Part shown: positions 1-11,304 of the stretch, one piece after another
Position numbering within the stretch: the first letter of the stretch is position 1
How the letters are laid out: the number at the start of each line of letters is the position of its first letter
Assembly (NCBI GenBank): GCA_022606425.2
Contig: JAHDVF020000127.1
Coordinates: 217,162-281,161 of the forward strand
Reading direction: 5' to 3'
Origin: Lepidostoma basale
Lineage: Eukaryota; Arthropoda; Insecta; Trichoptera; Lepidostomatidae
Length of the DNA stretch: 64,000 bases
Position numbers and translations under genes: made by a program
The notes under the pieces: model-generated
What the model was told of the DNA's origin: nothing
Databases searched by the model: none
Seen by the model: only the letters and a program-made list of their open reading frames with translations

Positions 1-35
1 AATATTTGAAATATATATTTTTATAATATGTATCA

Positions 36-66
36 CTGAAGAAAGACTGGTTGTCCGAAACATGTC
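36..66 (+). ncRNA. Hammerhead-like motif, family A copy 1
   Basis: The core CTGAAGA (36-42) is followed by a short hairpin, GAAA (57-60), the self-complementary ACATGT and then C at 66 as the expected cleavage nucleotide. Stem II is only GAC/GTC here, because the base that makes a fourth pair in the 6160-6190 copy is changed. No convincing stem I is seen. The flanks match the 6065-6440 repeat, so this is one arm of that family. Motif layout is seen; catalysis is inferred. Confidence 0.5.
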
Positions 67-449
67 TATGTTATTTAATTTTTTTTAAATTTAAGTATTG
101 TATAAACAAAGTGTATAAAAAAGAAAAAGAGAAATATGAAACAATTTTTCATAATAACTATAGAATTGTAATTAAAAAAACCTTGGTTATTATTAAACTC
201 ATTTAATACACAAAGCATCATTTAATTTAATTTTATATGCGTAATATCCTTCACTATTTACAGGTTTTTTTAATTTAAATTTATATTGCTTCGTCTAGAG
301 AAGTATCCGAAAAATACTAACAAAGGAAAGGCACAAAAAAGAAAATTGACTTCGTGATGGGATTTTTCGGGATCGTACAGGACACCCAATTTTTCAATGA
401 AAAAAGCCTGCCGTTGCTTATACGTATTTTAGAAATTTGGTCACCAGTA

Positions 450-530
450 TCAATTGCTAGGTGGCTAAGGGGTTGGCTCGCCTTCTCTTGATCGGCTGGT
501 CTCCGGTTCGAATCCCGCATCATGAATATT
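450..530 (+). repeat. tRNA-like SINE head with A and B boxes
   Basis: A box-like TGGCTAAGGGG lies at 462-472 and an exact B box GGTTCGAATCC at 505-515, spaced as in a tRNA gene. The segment between them does not fold into a normal anticodon arm and no acceptor stem closes, so it is not a working tRNA. An AT-rich tail follows. A tRNA-derived SINE head is the best reading. The minus-strand frame across it (317-547) is a by-product. Confidence 0.5.
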
Positions 531-579
531 TTATTTAAATTATACATATACTATTTATTTAAGTCATGACCAGCCTGAG

Positions 580-1319
580 ACAGGCCTATGCTATCGTCTA
601 CTATACCAAGCCGTGTATGTGTCAAGAATCACATACGCGGCAAGAGTGTGGTCGGGACGTCTGGCTACTCGGACGGTATCCTCGGCGCTGCTTAGAGGCC
701 AACGCATACCTCTTCTTGCACTGACCGGTGCTTACAGGACTGCGGCCTCAGTGGCGCTTCCAGTTATAGGGGGAGTTCTTCCTGCTGACCTGGAAGTGCT
801 TGAGGCCGTTGCTAAGAGGCGCCTTAAGCGGGGTGAGAGTGTAACCCATCTGGGTATTACATTCAACTCCGATGAGGATGGTTTCACCGCCCTGTGCAGG
901 GGCTTAAGAGAGGTTTCTCTGTCGGCATGGCAGGAAAGATGGAACATCTCTCCTAGAGGAAGGTGGACTTACTCCTTCTTCCCCTCTGTGACTGGGAGGA
1001 TGGGTAGTGAGTGGCTGCGATTGGACCATCACGTTGTGCAGATGCTGTCGGGGCACGGCAATTTCCGTGCCAGGCTCCATGATCAGTTAGTCTGGTGCCG
1101 GACCCGGAGTGTGTGTGCGGCGGGGGGCCCCAGACGGCCCACCATATCCTCTGGGAGTGCTGTCTCTTGCAGAGTGATAGAGATATCATGATTGAGAATG
1201 TGACAGTGGATCATCGACCAATTTGGAATAGTGACTTAACAAGTAGCGATAAAAATTTCAGTTGCCTTCGTACTTTTATTCGTGCGTGGACAAAACTTTT
1301 TAGTGAAATGGATGTGTAA
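580..1319 (+). pseudogene. R1-like LINE ORF2 C-terminus, frameshifted
   Basis: This encodes the region after the reverse transcriptase of an R1/TRAS-type non-LTR retrotransposon. Visible are the LYQAVYVSRITYAARVW segment, the TGAYRTAASVALPVIGGVLP segment typical of that clade, then GHGNFRARL and a cysteine-histidine knuckle of the form CVCGGG...H...EC. The knuckle is in another frame (1095-1319), so a frameshift near 1090 separates the two. The RT palm is absent, so the copy is 5'-truncated. Clade assignment rests on recognisable blocks only; a related Jockey-type element is the alternative. Confidence 0.75.
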
Positions 1320-2040
1320 TTTATTTATTCCCCTATGTCTTCTCGTGCCGTGTTGTTGTTTCTATAAATTATTTGGCATTATTTGTTAAAAATTGTCTTT
1401 GTTTTTGGTTGTGTTATTATTGCTATTATGATTACTTTGATAGTTATAAATAAATGATTATTATTATCTTTGTCTTTGGTTATGTCATTATTATGGTATT
1501 ATTGCTATTATAATTATTGTGATAATTATGAATAGTATGTTCGCTATGATTGTTACAATAGTTTTGTGCATTTTAGTTTTGTTTTCTGTTTCTGCGCCCC
1601 TGAGTTGCTGCTCATGGATGTTGCCACTGGCTCCTGTTCACTACACTGCCCCTTGGTGGGTGTGTTCTGATCTACTTTTCTGTTTATAATGTGTCTTTTA
1701 TAAATACTGTTTTTTTTTTAAATTAATTTCTGCTCTTTCTAAAACCTGTCCTCCATCCATCCCATCCCAATTTATTCATTCTTACTTAACATCTTCCCGC
1801 CTCCCTCATACACCATCTTCTTCCTGTTTTAAAATTTAGTTTGTTATATATTTGTCCTATTGTGTATTGTGAATTAATGTGTGTTTTATATAATTTTAAT
1901 GTTTTTTTTTTTTTTTACTAATTTAAGGTGTGCTTTATATAATATTTACTTCTGATTTTATTTCATAATAAAGAGATGTGAGGCCGCGCGGGAGATATAT
2001 AAGGTTAAAAGAATAGATTAAATGTGGTCTGTCACCCTTT
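1320..2040 (+). other. Probable 3' UTR of the R1-like element
   Basis: T-rich non-coding DNA follows the R1-like stop. It contains a diverged tandem duplication: a segment starting near 1392 (attgtctttg...) recurs near 1467, period about 75. A poly-T tract lies near 1905-1916 and an AATAAA-like run near 1967. No ORF is supported. Confidence 0.4.
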
Positions 2041-2066
2041 TGATTGATGACAAGAAAAGGCTAAAT

Positions 2067-2400
2067 TAAATTAACGTAAGTCCCGGATGGACAAGGAACA
2101 GGCCTAGATAGTGCAGCGAGACTGACGAAAGGGCGTCGCTGCGTCCTATAACAGTCTCGGGTGGTGGTGGGAACCTTATATATTAGGCCTATGCTATCAG
2201 CAATGTGGTCTGGCACCCCCTTGTTGTTGCCGTATTTAAATGTAAGTCCCGGATGGACCGGGAACAGGCCCAGGGAGTGTACGAGCGAGGCTGATAAAAG
2301 GGTGCCGCTACGCCCTATAACAGCCTCGGGTATGTGGCGGGAACTTCTATGTTCCTTAAAAAAAAAAAAAAGGTCTATGCTATTTAATATTGCTTTGGGG
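2067..2400 (+). repeat. GC-richer repeat in two tandem copies
   Basis: Two units of about 170 bp begin gtaagtcccggatggac near 2076 and 2241. Each contains an ...aaagggcg/tgccgct...cctataacag... block, and the second ends in a poly-A run (2359-2371). A third, diverged copy is at 23225-23340. The poly-A suggests the 3' end of a retroelement or a SINE. The family is not identified. Confidence 0.55.
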
Positions 2401-3200
2401 AAAGTCGCGAGATGCGTGAAACAAATAGAACTGGGCACAACTCTTGGTGGCACTCACGATGTTTTTTGGATATGCAGAAAATTTGGTGCTGACTAGTGAT
2501 AGTGTAGTAAGAAGATTTAATAGATATGTACAAAAAAATAGAAGATACGGCTGTCCGAATTGGTTTGCAAGTCAATACACATAAGACCAAGTGGATTATT
2601 GTTTCTAGGAATAATAATGTCTTAGCCTCACCACTGAAAGATATTTGTATGGAGGGAAATAAAATTGAGCAATTTAGAGAGTTCACTTACCTCGATACAG
2701 TCATGACGGAAGCCATTGATATGCACGCGGAGTTGGAACACAGAGTTCTAAAAGGCCTATGGGCTACATTCTCTTTGAAAATTTTCCTGCTTCTATCCAG
2801 AAACATCAACCAGCGCACGTTTAACACCATCATCAAGCCAGTCGTGACATATGGATCTGAATCGTGGACAATGACTCTTAAATAACAAAAATGGATCTAC
2901 TGGTTTTATAAAGGGATCCTGGGACTATGGCCTGATGTTAGAAGCATTAGATCAATCAAAAGATCCATACGATGACCCAGCAGCCCCTTATAACGAGCAC
3001 CATGAAAGCCGGTCGCCAAGCGTGGACTGGGCATGCATGTAGAACCGGGGAGACCAGTACGCGCCTAGACCAATCGGAGTAAGATCATTAGGAATGCGTA
3101 GACAGAACCTAATGGATAAAGTTCTGGGTGATCTGGATAGGCTGGTCGAATAGAACTGTCGGTAGCAAACGGCGCAGGATCGAGGAGCTTGGAAAAAACC
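2386..3200 (+). pseudogene. LINE reverse transcriptase fragment, decayed
   Basis: An RT palm and thumb relic. LFNIALGKVA followed by IELGTTLGGTHDVF marks the block before the catalytic motif, which reads YAEN rather than YADD and is out of frame. The clean stretch 2526-2885 encodes IGLQVNTHKTKW..., FTYLDTVMTEA and VVTYGSESWTM, the usual post-catalytic blocks. From 2886 to 3200 the C-terminal region continues with many stops, ending in GAQDRGAW-like codons. This is not the RTE family that dominates the window. It is inactive. Confidence 0.75.
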
Positions 3201-3274
3201 ATAAAAAAAATTGTGGCCAAAGGAATTAAGTAAATAAAATAATTATAAAAATACGAATATGTGTTCGAAACAAG

Positions 3275-3380
3275 AAATATAAATAAAAGCCCGAGAGGTA
3301 TGCCAGGACAGAGTATTGTGGCGATCCATCCTCTCTGCCTACCCCTCCGGAGATATGGCGTGATGGTTAGTTAGAAAATA
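3275..3380 (+). repeat. RTE-like LINE 3' end fragment
   Basis: Matches the last ~100 bp of the 30881-34065 element (gtatgccaggaca... ctctctgcctaccc...) and ends in gatggttagttag. It lies between two pieces of the other LINE (2386-3200 and 3385-3510), so it may have inserted into that copy. Confidence 0.75.
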
Positions 3381-3384
3381 AAAG

Positions 3385-3510
3385 GTACAGTAGCCCAAAT
3401 TGGTTTGCATGTCAATAAACAAATGACCAAATGGATTAGTGTTTCCAGGAAAAATATAGTCTTAGCCTCACTATTGAAATATATATGCATGGAGGAGGCA
3501 TATTTGTGAA
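3385..3510 (+). pseudogene. Partial second copy of the 2386-3200 RT
   Basis: The bases repeat, with changes, those at about 2545-2660 (the block encoding IGLQVNTHKTKW). It has stops and is only ~120 bp, so it is a fragment or local duplication. Confidence 0.6.
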
Positions 3511-4091
3511 TGAATCTAAAACAAAGGAAACGCAATCTAAAAAAAAAAATTGTCTTTGTATATTGTAAAATGTTCTACCACAACGAGAAAAAATGTAATA
3601 CAGAGGTATTTTTGCTCATTTTACACACGTGGTGAAATAAATAACACAGATGTCATTCACCTGACCGGGCTCTTTTTGTTGTCATACCGTCCCAAAAATA
3701 CGCATACGTAATGTGAATATATTCCTTATCATTTTATTCGATGGATTCTTCAATGTAACCGATCTTTTTCAGGGGACGAAAACACGAAATTGCTCTTTGC
3801 GATTATTCGTTATCGGAATCCTTTGCATTTTTTGCATTCATCTTTGCAGTGCCATATCATTTATTATAACACCAATTATGGCTTCTTCTCATTTGTAATA
3901 TAATATTTCAGTTCTTTTTCGCACAACATGTGGGCATATTTATATGCATACAAAATCAAAATAATATATTATTATATTTACAAAAAAAACGTGAAAGATA
4001 AAAACTATAGACGCTTAATAATAACCCACACATATGCATAATATGTATCCGATTTGATATGAAGTCTTATAAGTAAAAAATAAATATAGAA
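3511..4091. other. AT-rich, nothing recognised
   Basis: Simple AT-rich DNA. A 61-codon frame at 3713-3898 has a hydrophobic composition but no recognisable family. I see no gene or repeat boundary. Confidence 0.3.
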
Positions 4092-4740
4092 GTAACTAAC
4101 TAACTAACTAACTAACCATCACGCCGTCTCCCCGAAAGGGCAGGCAGAAAGAATGGACTGTCACACTTTTACTGATGCGGCACTCCATCCTTCTCTTTTC
4201 GCCCCGCGGGAGACACGGTGTGATGGGTTGCGAACCTCATCGCCACCAATAGGCATTTCCCGCGCACACTTCGATCGTCCAACACCCACAAAATAAATCT
4301 AAAACAAATAATATAATATACAATGATAGAAAATATAATAACAAAATAATATAATAATAATTTAACACAAAATGTTCTTTTTAGATGGTGCACATATTGT
4401 CTATTTAATTTATGTTCCACGAATCCACCGTTTTTTTTTTTTTAATTTAGCACATTATGTAATAACACATAATGTTTTTTTCGATGTTGCACATGTTGAC
4501 ATGGCCGATCCGGACTTTTGTGTTTATTTAATTTATGTATGTTACACGTATCCATCCTTTTTCTAAATTAGCTGTAACTAGGCACTGAACCAGCAAGAAC
4601 TTTAAAATAATATGGAAGAAATTATTCAAATTGTCATTGAAACAAATGAAAAAAATATTTTTACACCTGTCAAAATTCTTTATAAAAACGATAAAACTAA
4701 TATAATTTTAACAGCAAAACAGTACAAACGTATGGCGTGT
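4092..4740 (-). mobile_element. Non-autonomous RTE derivative, near full length
   Basis: Read on the minus strand, this holds the 5' UTR (with the monomers seen at 16925-17150), the ORF start region, and then a direct jump near 4168-4172 to the last ~65 bases of the RTE element and a (GTTA)n tail (4093-4116). Similarity to 16721-17419 runs to about 4735. I could not find clear target duplications. It carries the start codon but only about 31 codons before a stop at the junction. It depends on the RTE protein if it moves. Confidence 0.85.
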
Positions 4741-5990
4741 CACAATTAACTATTATAAAGTGCGGCAAAAGTTAAATTGACCAAAACAATTCACTTATAC
4801 ACGAAATATCTCTAAATTTACAGGAGCACCGCACCACATGAACCAAACCAAATTTTCAAAATCAGAAAAACATATATAATTATAACATATATAATCAGAA
4901 AAAATAAACATATATAATCAGAAAAACATATATAACTATAATGCCTGAGTACAAAATCATTTAGAATTATTTTTGTGTAATCTGTTAAACCATGTTTTTA
5001 TAAACAAAACGGCGCATAAATAAGCATAATTTCGTACGGCAGACGCTTTGAAATGTAAGAAGCGTTTTAAAGGATAATTAATTTGGTTCATTATGCATAT
5101 TTTATTCAATGAGAATGTACGGTTAACCAACCTGAAGTATTTTAATTTGCGGGGACGTTTACAAATACAGGGTGACACATAGTTATTTTTGGAATTGGTT
5201 AATTTCATCTGTCTCATCAGTGGACGTGTAATAGTATTGGGGGTATGTGTTAATTCCCAACCAGGGTGCAGCTACCTTTCATTGGCGCTGCTTATTAAAA
5301 TATTTATATTTGTAGTCGAGTATTCCGGATTGCACGGTAAGCTTGGGCAGCATCATGGATGACAAGTGCTGAGACGCATGATAATGGATCGTAAGCAGCT
5401 AACTTCAATACGTATCACTTACTGTAGCTGATAATTGAGGGAAGAAGAGGCGTGGGTAGAATGAATGTTTTATTCTATAAGTAGAAATTTGATTTTATAT
5501 CGGATATTTAAGTTTGCTTAACAAAATGTTTCCATTCATTTAATTATTTATTTTGAAATAACAATACAACAAAAGTTTCAGAACAGTACCGCATATTCAG
5601 TCTTTCGTATTATATAACATTTAAACTTGAGATCTGAATGCGGAGTTTATCTTCGAAAGATGTGTTTATTGTTTTTTTATTTTAATTAAAATACGTATAC
5701 TCAGTATATGAAAATTGGTTTAATACAAAGTTTATTATCGTTTTAAATTAACAATATTATTCTACAGTGTAACCGACACGGGATCCAATAAATCAAATCC
5801 ATAACATCAGTTAATTATTTATTTTGTAAGGTTCTCTCTATATTGGCATGCACACAGTTGAATGATTAGATTTAAACATCTTAAGCATAACTTTACGTAA
5901 AAGTATGTTTACACTGAAGCTATAAACAATACAACGGCGCACGGTACAACGGTGAAGTACCTTAGCAGACACAACACATATCACATTCAT
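4741..5990. other. AT-rich, no gene seen
   Basis: Low-complexity AT-rich DNA with local short repeats (ataatcagaaaaa near 4860-4930). A slightly GC-richer stretch at 5220-5400 has no recognisable coding content. Short ORFs at 4957-5217 and 5838-6074 have no family resemblance. Confidence 0.3.
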
Positions 5991-5991
5991 T

Positions 5992-6032
5992 ACCCTGAAG
6001 ATGGAGACTGCAACGATCTCCGAAACGTCGGT
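5992..6032 (+). ncRNA. Hammerhead ribozyme candidate, all stems present
   Basis: This is the best candidate of the window. CTGAAGA is at 5995-6001. Stem II is GGAGA/TCTCC (6003-6007 with 6017-6021). GAAA is at 6022-6025. ACGT (6025-6028) forms a two-pair loopless stem III, followed by C at 6029 as the cleavage nucleotide. Stem I has three pairs: ACC (5992-5994) with GGT (6030-6032). All invariant core bases of the hammerhead consensus are present. A stem III with no loop is expected to act better as a dimer. Function is inferred. Confidence 0.7.
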
Positions 6033-6159
6033 CGAGAAGGAGTTATCACACGATGTTACCCAAAAACACAACAAACATATACATTATTTCCCTTTTTCTT
6101 TTTTATATACTCATACTTTGTATTTACAACACTTAAATTATTATTTTTTTAATTACATA

Positions 6160-6190
6160 GACATGTTTCGGACAACCAGTCCTTCTTCAG
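6160..6190 (-). ncRNA. Hammerhead-like motif, family A copy 2, intact core
   Basis: On the minus strand: CTGAAGA (6190-6184), stem II GGAC/GTCC with loop TGGTT, GAAA (6169-6166), ACATGT as minimal stem III, and C opposite 6160 as the cleavage nucleotide. All invariant core bases are present. Stem I beyond one pair is not evident. Confidence 0.6.
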
Positions 6191-6348
6191 TGAAACCTAT
6201 TATAAAGATACATATTTAAAATATTATAAAATTGTTTACATGATCTGACAGATGTTATAAAGGTTTATTTAATAAATCTTTATAACATCTGTCAGATCAT
6301 GTAAACAATTTTATAATATATTAATATATATCTTTATAATATGTATCA

Positions 6349-6371
6349 CTGAAGAAGGTCCGAAACATGTC
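6349..6371 (+). ncRNA. Hammerhead-like motif, family A copy 3, stem II deleted
   Basis: CTGAAGA (6349-6355), GAAA (6362-6365) and CATGTC are all present. Relative to the partner arm at 6160-6190, the stem II loop and one strand (8 bases) are missing, which should abolish cleavage. Confidence 0.55.
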
Positions 6372-6440
6372 TATGTAATTTTAATATTTTAATATAAGTG
6401 TTGTATATACAAAGTATATAAAAAAGAAAAAGGGAAATAA

Positions 6441-7494
6441 ACCATCTACAACACAAAGTATGGCGAATATAGAATAAAATCATAATACGTTTTGTTTTTG
6501 TGAAATATGAAATAAAGTTAAATTAAATGCACGTTGAATTATTAGTATCTATAGTTATATAAAAATAAGAGTTGTTTTCTTACGATACTTTTATTAAAAT
6601 ATGTATCTATAGATGTTCGCATTTCACTCTATCATATTTTAAATTATTTGTTTGAACAAGTTTCCGTAACAAAATAAAATAATTATTATTTTTAAATATA
6701 TATTTTTACCGAAAGACAAACTAAAAGTACAATATTTTGACACCCTGTATAAATATTGATAGTAGTTATATTTTACAGAAATGGTTAAGGTGAAATTACC
6801 AAAATTTCTGCTTAGTAAAAATAATATCTAAAATCTAAAGCCGGACAACTGGTTTTTGTTCTGAGAGGTCTAAGGTATTTTTATTCTTATCTGATGGGTA
6901 CTTTTATATCACTCTAACAACCATTCCACATCTTATTCCGGATTTATGAAATGATACGACAGATTGACGTGATATTATTTTACTAAGAAACACTGACAAT
7001 TTTCTGGAGGCACATCTTGGATGATAATTCATCGGATATGTGATTCAAGACTTTAAGACGATGTGGCCTGACTGGGAAAATCAGATATTGTTGTTCAGAA
7101 ATACACGATTATTTGGTTATATTATTATTTCCTGGAATTTTCAATAAACCTTAAATTTTATTACTGTATGATTCACTGGAATCAGTATAATGGTTTCGAG
7201 AAACTAAAAGAATATGCATACATTATAAACATAGTCGTGGGCGAACTTTTTCAATAACAAGCTTGTATTAATTTTCATGTTCACTTGTGGATCCTTTTTT
7301 TCTTATTTATGACATGAAACTCGAATTGAATTGATTGTATTGTCATAATAATTTTAGTGAGAAAGATTTTATAATATGCGGTTTTACTATGTATGTTTCA
7401 GACCGGTTATGTTATGGCATTTGTAGCTTCATATTTGACAGTCGTGGAGCGATCAATTTCCACACTTATATTATACATATTTACGTTAAGACGG
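6441..7494. other. AT-rich, no gene seen
   Basis: AT-rich sequence without recognisable coding blocks or repeats. Confidence 0.3.
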
Positions 7495-7790
7495 TTTGAA
7501 TACATGGAAAGAACGAGTGTAGACAAAAAGGTGGAGAAGGTATATGTAAACGACGTTAACGGAGCAAGATATAGAGGAAGGCTGTGGAAAACGTAGCACG
7601 ATCAAATCAATCAAATGTTAATTGTCGGTCACGCGAGGAGTCAGAGAAATTTACCTGCGTGCATGACACGATGTATGAATGTAAAGAAACCTAGAGAAGT
7701 ATATCAGGACAGAAAAGTGTGGGGGTCCATTATTATGCTTACCCCTTCAGGGAGACGGTGTGATTGTTAGTTAGTTAGTAAGTTAGTTAC
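7495..7790 (+). repeat. RTE-like LINE 3' fragment
   Basis: Starts in the ERM...KVYVNDVNGARYRGR codons (the end of the 7393-7596 frame) and runs to the tail gattgttagttagttagtaagttag. It corresponds to about 33770-34060 of the full copy. Stops and small indels make it non-coding. Confidence 0.8.
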
Positions 7791-7985
7791 ATATATATTA
7801 TACAAATATGAACTCATAAGTAATCTTGGAATTAAATAATAACGCTGTTTATGTTCCACTTTAATTTAATAAATATCTTTACACAATAAAAATATTAACC
7901 ATGACAGGTTTCAAAGGCGACTTCCATCCCCAGGTGTAAATACGAGTATATAACTAAACTCTAAACAAATAAAGACTTGATAATG

Positions 7986-8080
7986 TCATTTGATAATGCC
8001 TAAGAAAGGCGAAACATGTCATTCCCATAAAATATAATAAAATTTCTAGAAAACTGACGTTTTCATTCGTGTTACTTATT
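7986..8080 (+). repeat. Family B dispersed repeat with hammerhead-like core
   Basis: TTGATAA (7990-7996), stem GCCT/AGGC (7998-8001, 8007-8010), GAAA (8011-8014), ACATGT and C (8020). A conserved tail, (t)cataaaatataataaaa...ctagaaaac.gacgttttcattcgt, follows. Two positions normally essential for hammerhead cleavage differ (C3 is T, G8 is A), and both changes recur in other B copies. Relatives lie at 9690, 21878, 25338/34902, 50955, 55738 and 62703. Confidence 0.65.
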
Positions 8081-8434
8081 AAATATGGAGTTTTACTTCA
8101 CTGTTCAAGAAACAATAAATTAATAAAGACTTTTTTAAATTTATAAAGATGTCAAATAAATTCAAATGGAACAAAAACAGCGTTGTTTTTCAATTCCAAG
8201 GTTATTACAATGGCATTTCACAGTGTTAACGCTTTAAGCTTCAATAAGGTAAACTCATAAATGACAACCAAATCCAAATAGCGGATTAACAAAATCGACC
8301 TGAAACACAAAACGTTACCTGTAAACGATACTTTCAGTCAGTAAGAGATACAGTATCGGTTAGATCCTTCTCAGTGTTTATTTATGAAGTGTATATTATA
8401 TCGGAAGGAATCAATGCCAAACAAAACAAGCGAA

Positions 8435-8800
8435 TTATCACTCCGTTTGCACCGTAGAGGGGAAGGTAGACAGAATGGTCGACTTTACTACTCAATCCTG
8501 ACAAACCTCTTAAGATTTATCCACATTCATACAGCAAGTAAAATTTTCCGACTTCTTACATGACCTACAATTAAATTTTGATTAATATGGTCATGCCATA
8601 TTTTCCTCGATCTCTCCTGACTTCATACGATATTTGCAGTGATTCTTTCATAATTTCGTTCTAAGCACTTTACTATTTTTTACATGCCTTTCAGATATCA
8701 GCATTTGTCTTTCTATTATATACATCTTTTAACATATATACGACTAAGGGATCACATTTCTATGGCATTAATCTGCTTTTATTCTTATTTTGCCTTACTT
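8435..8800 (-). repeat. RTE-like LINE 3' fragment, second subfamily
   Basis: Minus strand. Contains the reverse of the PRKTWHDQ... and QDR...WRSILSAYP block. The wording (agtcggaagaatcga..., gtatgactcgctgtatg-like) matches the subfamily at 34980-35610 and 55305-55575 rather than the 30881 copy. It is decayed. Confidence 0.65.
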
Positions 8801-8902
8801 ATTTGAGTACTTGAGGTTTGGAAGAAAAACTCATTGTGAATTGTCATTTTCGCTCTTTTTGATGACTTCCTTTTGTTCTCGAAACTAAAATTGCATCTAT
8901 GC

Positions 8903-9070
8903 GGGGCCCGTTTTGAGTCGATCGTGTCCATAAAACGTTATTTGCGAGAGGAGCAGAAGGCTATACCGGAAAGTATATATAACAAGTGCTTCGAAGACTA
9001 GATAAAGGCTGGCGTATGCATGTTGCATCAAGTGAGGATTAATTTGATGGCAATGATAATTAAATGAAAA
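8903..9070 (+). pseudogene. mariner transposase C-terminus relic
   Basis: Translated codons read RFESIVSIKRYL..EQKAIPESIYNKCFED followed by remnants of WIKRW...CIASSEDYFDGDD-like codons with frameshifts. This is the conserved end of mariner transposases. The catalytic part is missing. It is the closest local relative of 19040-19160 and gives a comparison for the octamer found there. Confidence 0.65.
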
Positions 9071-9397
9071 TTGGTTATTTTATTAAATATTTACCGGGAA
9101 CTTTTTTGACAGAATATATTCCCTTCATTTTTTTTCATTCGGTACTCTATATTCCTCGTGATTCCGCCAATTTTTCGCATTGATCATCTTCCATAGAATT
9201 ATTTATTGTTTTTCGAACAATGATGTAAAACTCCCTATTAAATCATTTATATGAATGAAATCGTGCAAAAAAAGGAATGAAATAGAAAGGTCGCCAAAGA
9301 GATGGAGAGATGGCTGGACATCTTTATCCCAGGACAGCTCACGGTCATAAATAGGTCATACGACCTAAACTAGTGTAGACGTAGCATTCTAGCATAT

Positions 9398-9590
9398 ATA
9401 CATCTTCCAAAAATTTGTCAGACGTGGTGGTCGTAAGAAGGGAGCAATGGGGAATGTTGTTAAACATAAAGCGATCGCTTTACCCAACCAATGACAGGTC
9501 ATAAGTCCTGTAAGCGCCTCGACTACCATATTCTGTTCCCAGAAAACATTTAACATATTCGTCTCTATTGAGATACAATTAATCCTTATA
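9398..9590 (-). repeat. Family E MITE copy, partial
   Basis: Reverse-complement relative of 24230-24542. It ends in tattgagatacaatt (9566-9582 region) and shares the gacttatgacctgtcattgg block. The other end is not recognisable. Confidence 0.6.
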
Positions 9591-9689
9591 AGAAGAATAA
9601 GATGAAGATATTTTCTAGAAAGTTTATTATATATTACGTAAATGACATGTTTTGCCTGTTTAATGCATGCATACCACAATACGATATAT

Positions 9690-9790
9690 TAACTACATTT
9701 GATAATGTATTAGATAGGTGAAACATGTAATTCACATAAAATATTTTTTGACTTCTAGAATACAGACGTTTTCATACCTATTAATTATTT
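9690..9790 (+). repeat. Family B repeat, hammerhead-like core decayed
   Basis: TTGATAA (9699-9705), GAAA (9720-9723), ACATGTA, then the family B tail (cataaaatat...gacttctagaa.acagacgttttcat). Stem II is weak here. Confidence 0.6.
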
Positions 9791-11030
9791 CAGAGATTTT
9801 ATATTATTTACATAGCTGTTAAAAATTATACTCTTCATCCCAGAAGTTTGGTACTTTCGTAGACTGCGGTTCATTTATGGATTCGTGAGATTCTTTTCGG
9901 AGGCACATTTAAGAACCGAAAGAGGGTTCTTTGTATCGTAAATGTGAATAGTGGTTGTAGGTTGTACTTATAAGGACTCTCTTTCACTATACTCTAGAAT
10001 TTTTAATTAAATATTTTTTAAGAATTAAAAAAAAATTCTGTTTAACGCGACGCCTTGAGAATCAATAATTGGGAGATCATTTCGTGGAAGAAATAATAAT
10101 TATGAAATCTAACAATGTACATTTGGAAGGTTCGTATTCAAATTCGTTCATTCGCGCTGCTCAGCTGGGGACCATCGTTCTGAGGCTCAGGGGAATTTTC
10201 ACTATCGAATATTAGGGTCGAAGCACCAGTATTTGACCACCCGCCAGTAAATGACCGTTGGTTAATAAAACAAAATATAATAAGAATTGCTCTATGTGTC
10301 CAGTCATAAAACGTTAATCCCAAGAAACTATGACAAAAGAGGTAGGCACAGACAACTATTGGTAAGAAACAAAACTATCAGTTTTGAGCTGTGCCTTGTA
10401 TAACGGTAAAAGTGAGATTTTTAGTAGTTTTTTATAAGGAAAAGTGTTGTTTTTAATGTTATTTTTTTATGCAATTCTTTGAATATTTACATATTTTTAT
10501 ATGTTAGGGTGTTTCATAATGTGACAATGCAACAAAATCTATGTATTGTATCAATATAACCTGAAGTGGTCAATTACTGGTGATTGTGCTATTTTTTTAG
10601 AGAAATATTAATTTTAATAGTAATACTCATATTTCAATAAAAAAGTTAGAGAATTTAGAGGAGTCAATGTGTTTTTTATTGTTTTCTTTTATTTTGTACA
10701 CTGAAATAATGAAATTAATGCCTTTAATGTGGATTCCAGTACAAGCTGAAATTTAAACGGTTATTCATTGGTGCTTTGACCCTACGAATTTTCGAAAATT
10801 GTTCGTCCTTAGTGCGTGAGAAATACTAAATTACCAGTAAGTAATTAATGTTATGATGTAAAATTACTACAACAACTCTAAAAAGTTATTGATAATGTAA
10901 TTTATATGAAATCCCAAAGGCATGCTTGTTTATAAATTAGCAATTAGTGAAATATTTCATTTCATATTCTACCTTTAAAACACCTTGTTTATTGTGTACA
11001 AACGTGTGCGTGTTATGACACTCACGTTAG
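9791..11030. other. AT-rich, no gene seen
   Basis: No recognisable coding block. The short ORF at 10138-10323 (minus) has no family resemblance. I see no repeat with copies elsewhere in the window. Confidence 0.3.
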
Positions 11031-11039
11031 TAATGATTA

Positions 11040-11265
11040 ACTGAACGCGTAATGTTAACTAGTATATAAGGCTTTTGAATATTCCAGATGTAATTAATGA
11101 CCCTTATGTACGGAAGCAAAGCATATAACTGGCAAAAATAAGATCTCTTAGACGAATGTGTGGATGCTCTGTGTATAGTAAAAAATATAAGAAGTGAATG
11201 CGGTGCGAATGATGGTCTTTTGAAAATAAAAATAAAAGGATCACTAAGATGGTTTGGACTCACTT
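11040..11265 (+). repeat. RTE-like LINE internal fragment
   Basis: Contains the degenerate LMYGSKA.NW...SLRRMCG.SVY...RSECGANDG codons corresponding to about 33570-33780 of the full copy, with deletions and stops. Confidence 0.7.
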
Positions 11266-11304
11266 AAAAGTGTAATAAAACTTCTAGGGAACGTAAATAA
11301 CTAA

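Larger units (their letters stand above)
6065..6440. repeat. Family A foldback repeat
   Basis: A long imperfect palindrome. The left arm (about 6066-6263) is the reverse complement of the right arm (about 6264-6440). The inner ~45 bases of each arm (around 6225-6253 and 6268-6310) match perfectly about a short AT loop. Each arm carries one hammerhead-like motif. The outer ends share the gggaaata...aaagaaaaag segment. A single arm is found at 1-130 and a decayed one at 58384-58500. Confidence 0.8.

Noticed and set aside
450..530. Functional tRNA gene
   Set aside because: A and B boxes are present but the anticodon arm and acceptor stem do not form.
4093..4116. Telomere-like TTAG repeats
   Set aside because: They are (TTAG)n tails of RTE copies, not the TTAGG insect telomere unit, and always abut the LINE 3' end.
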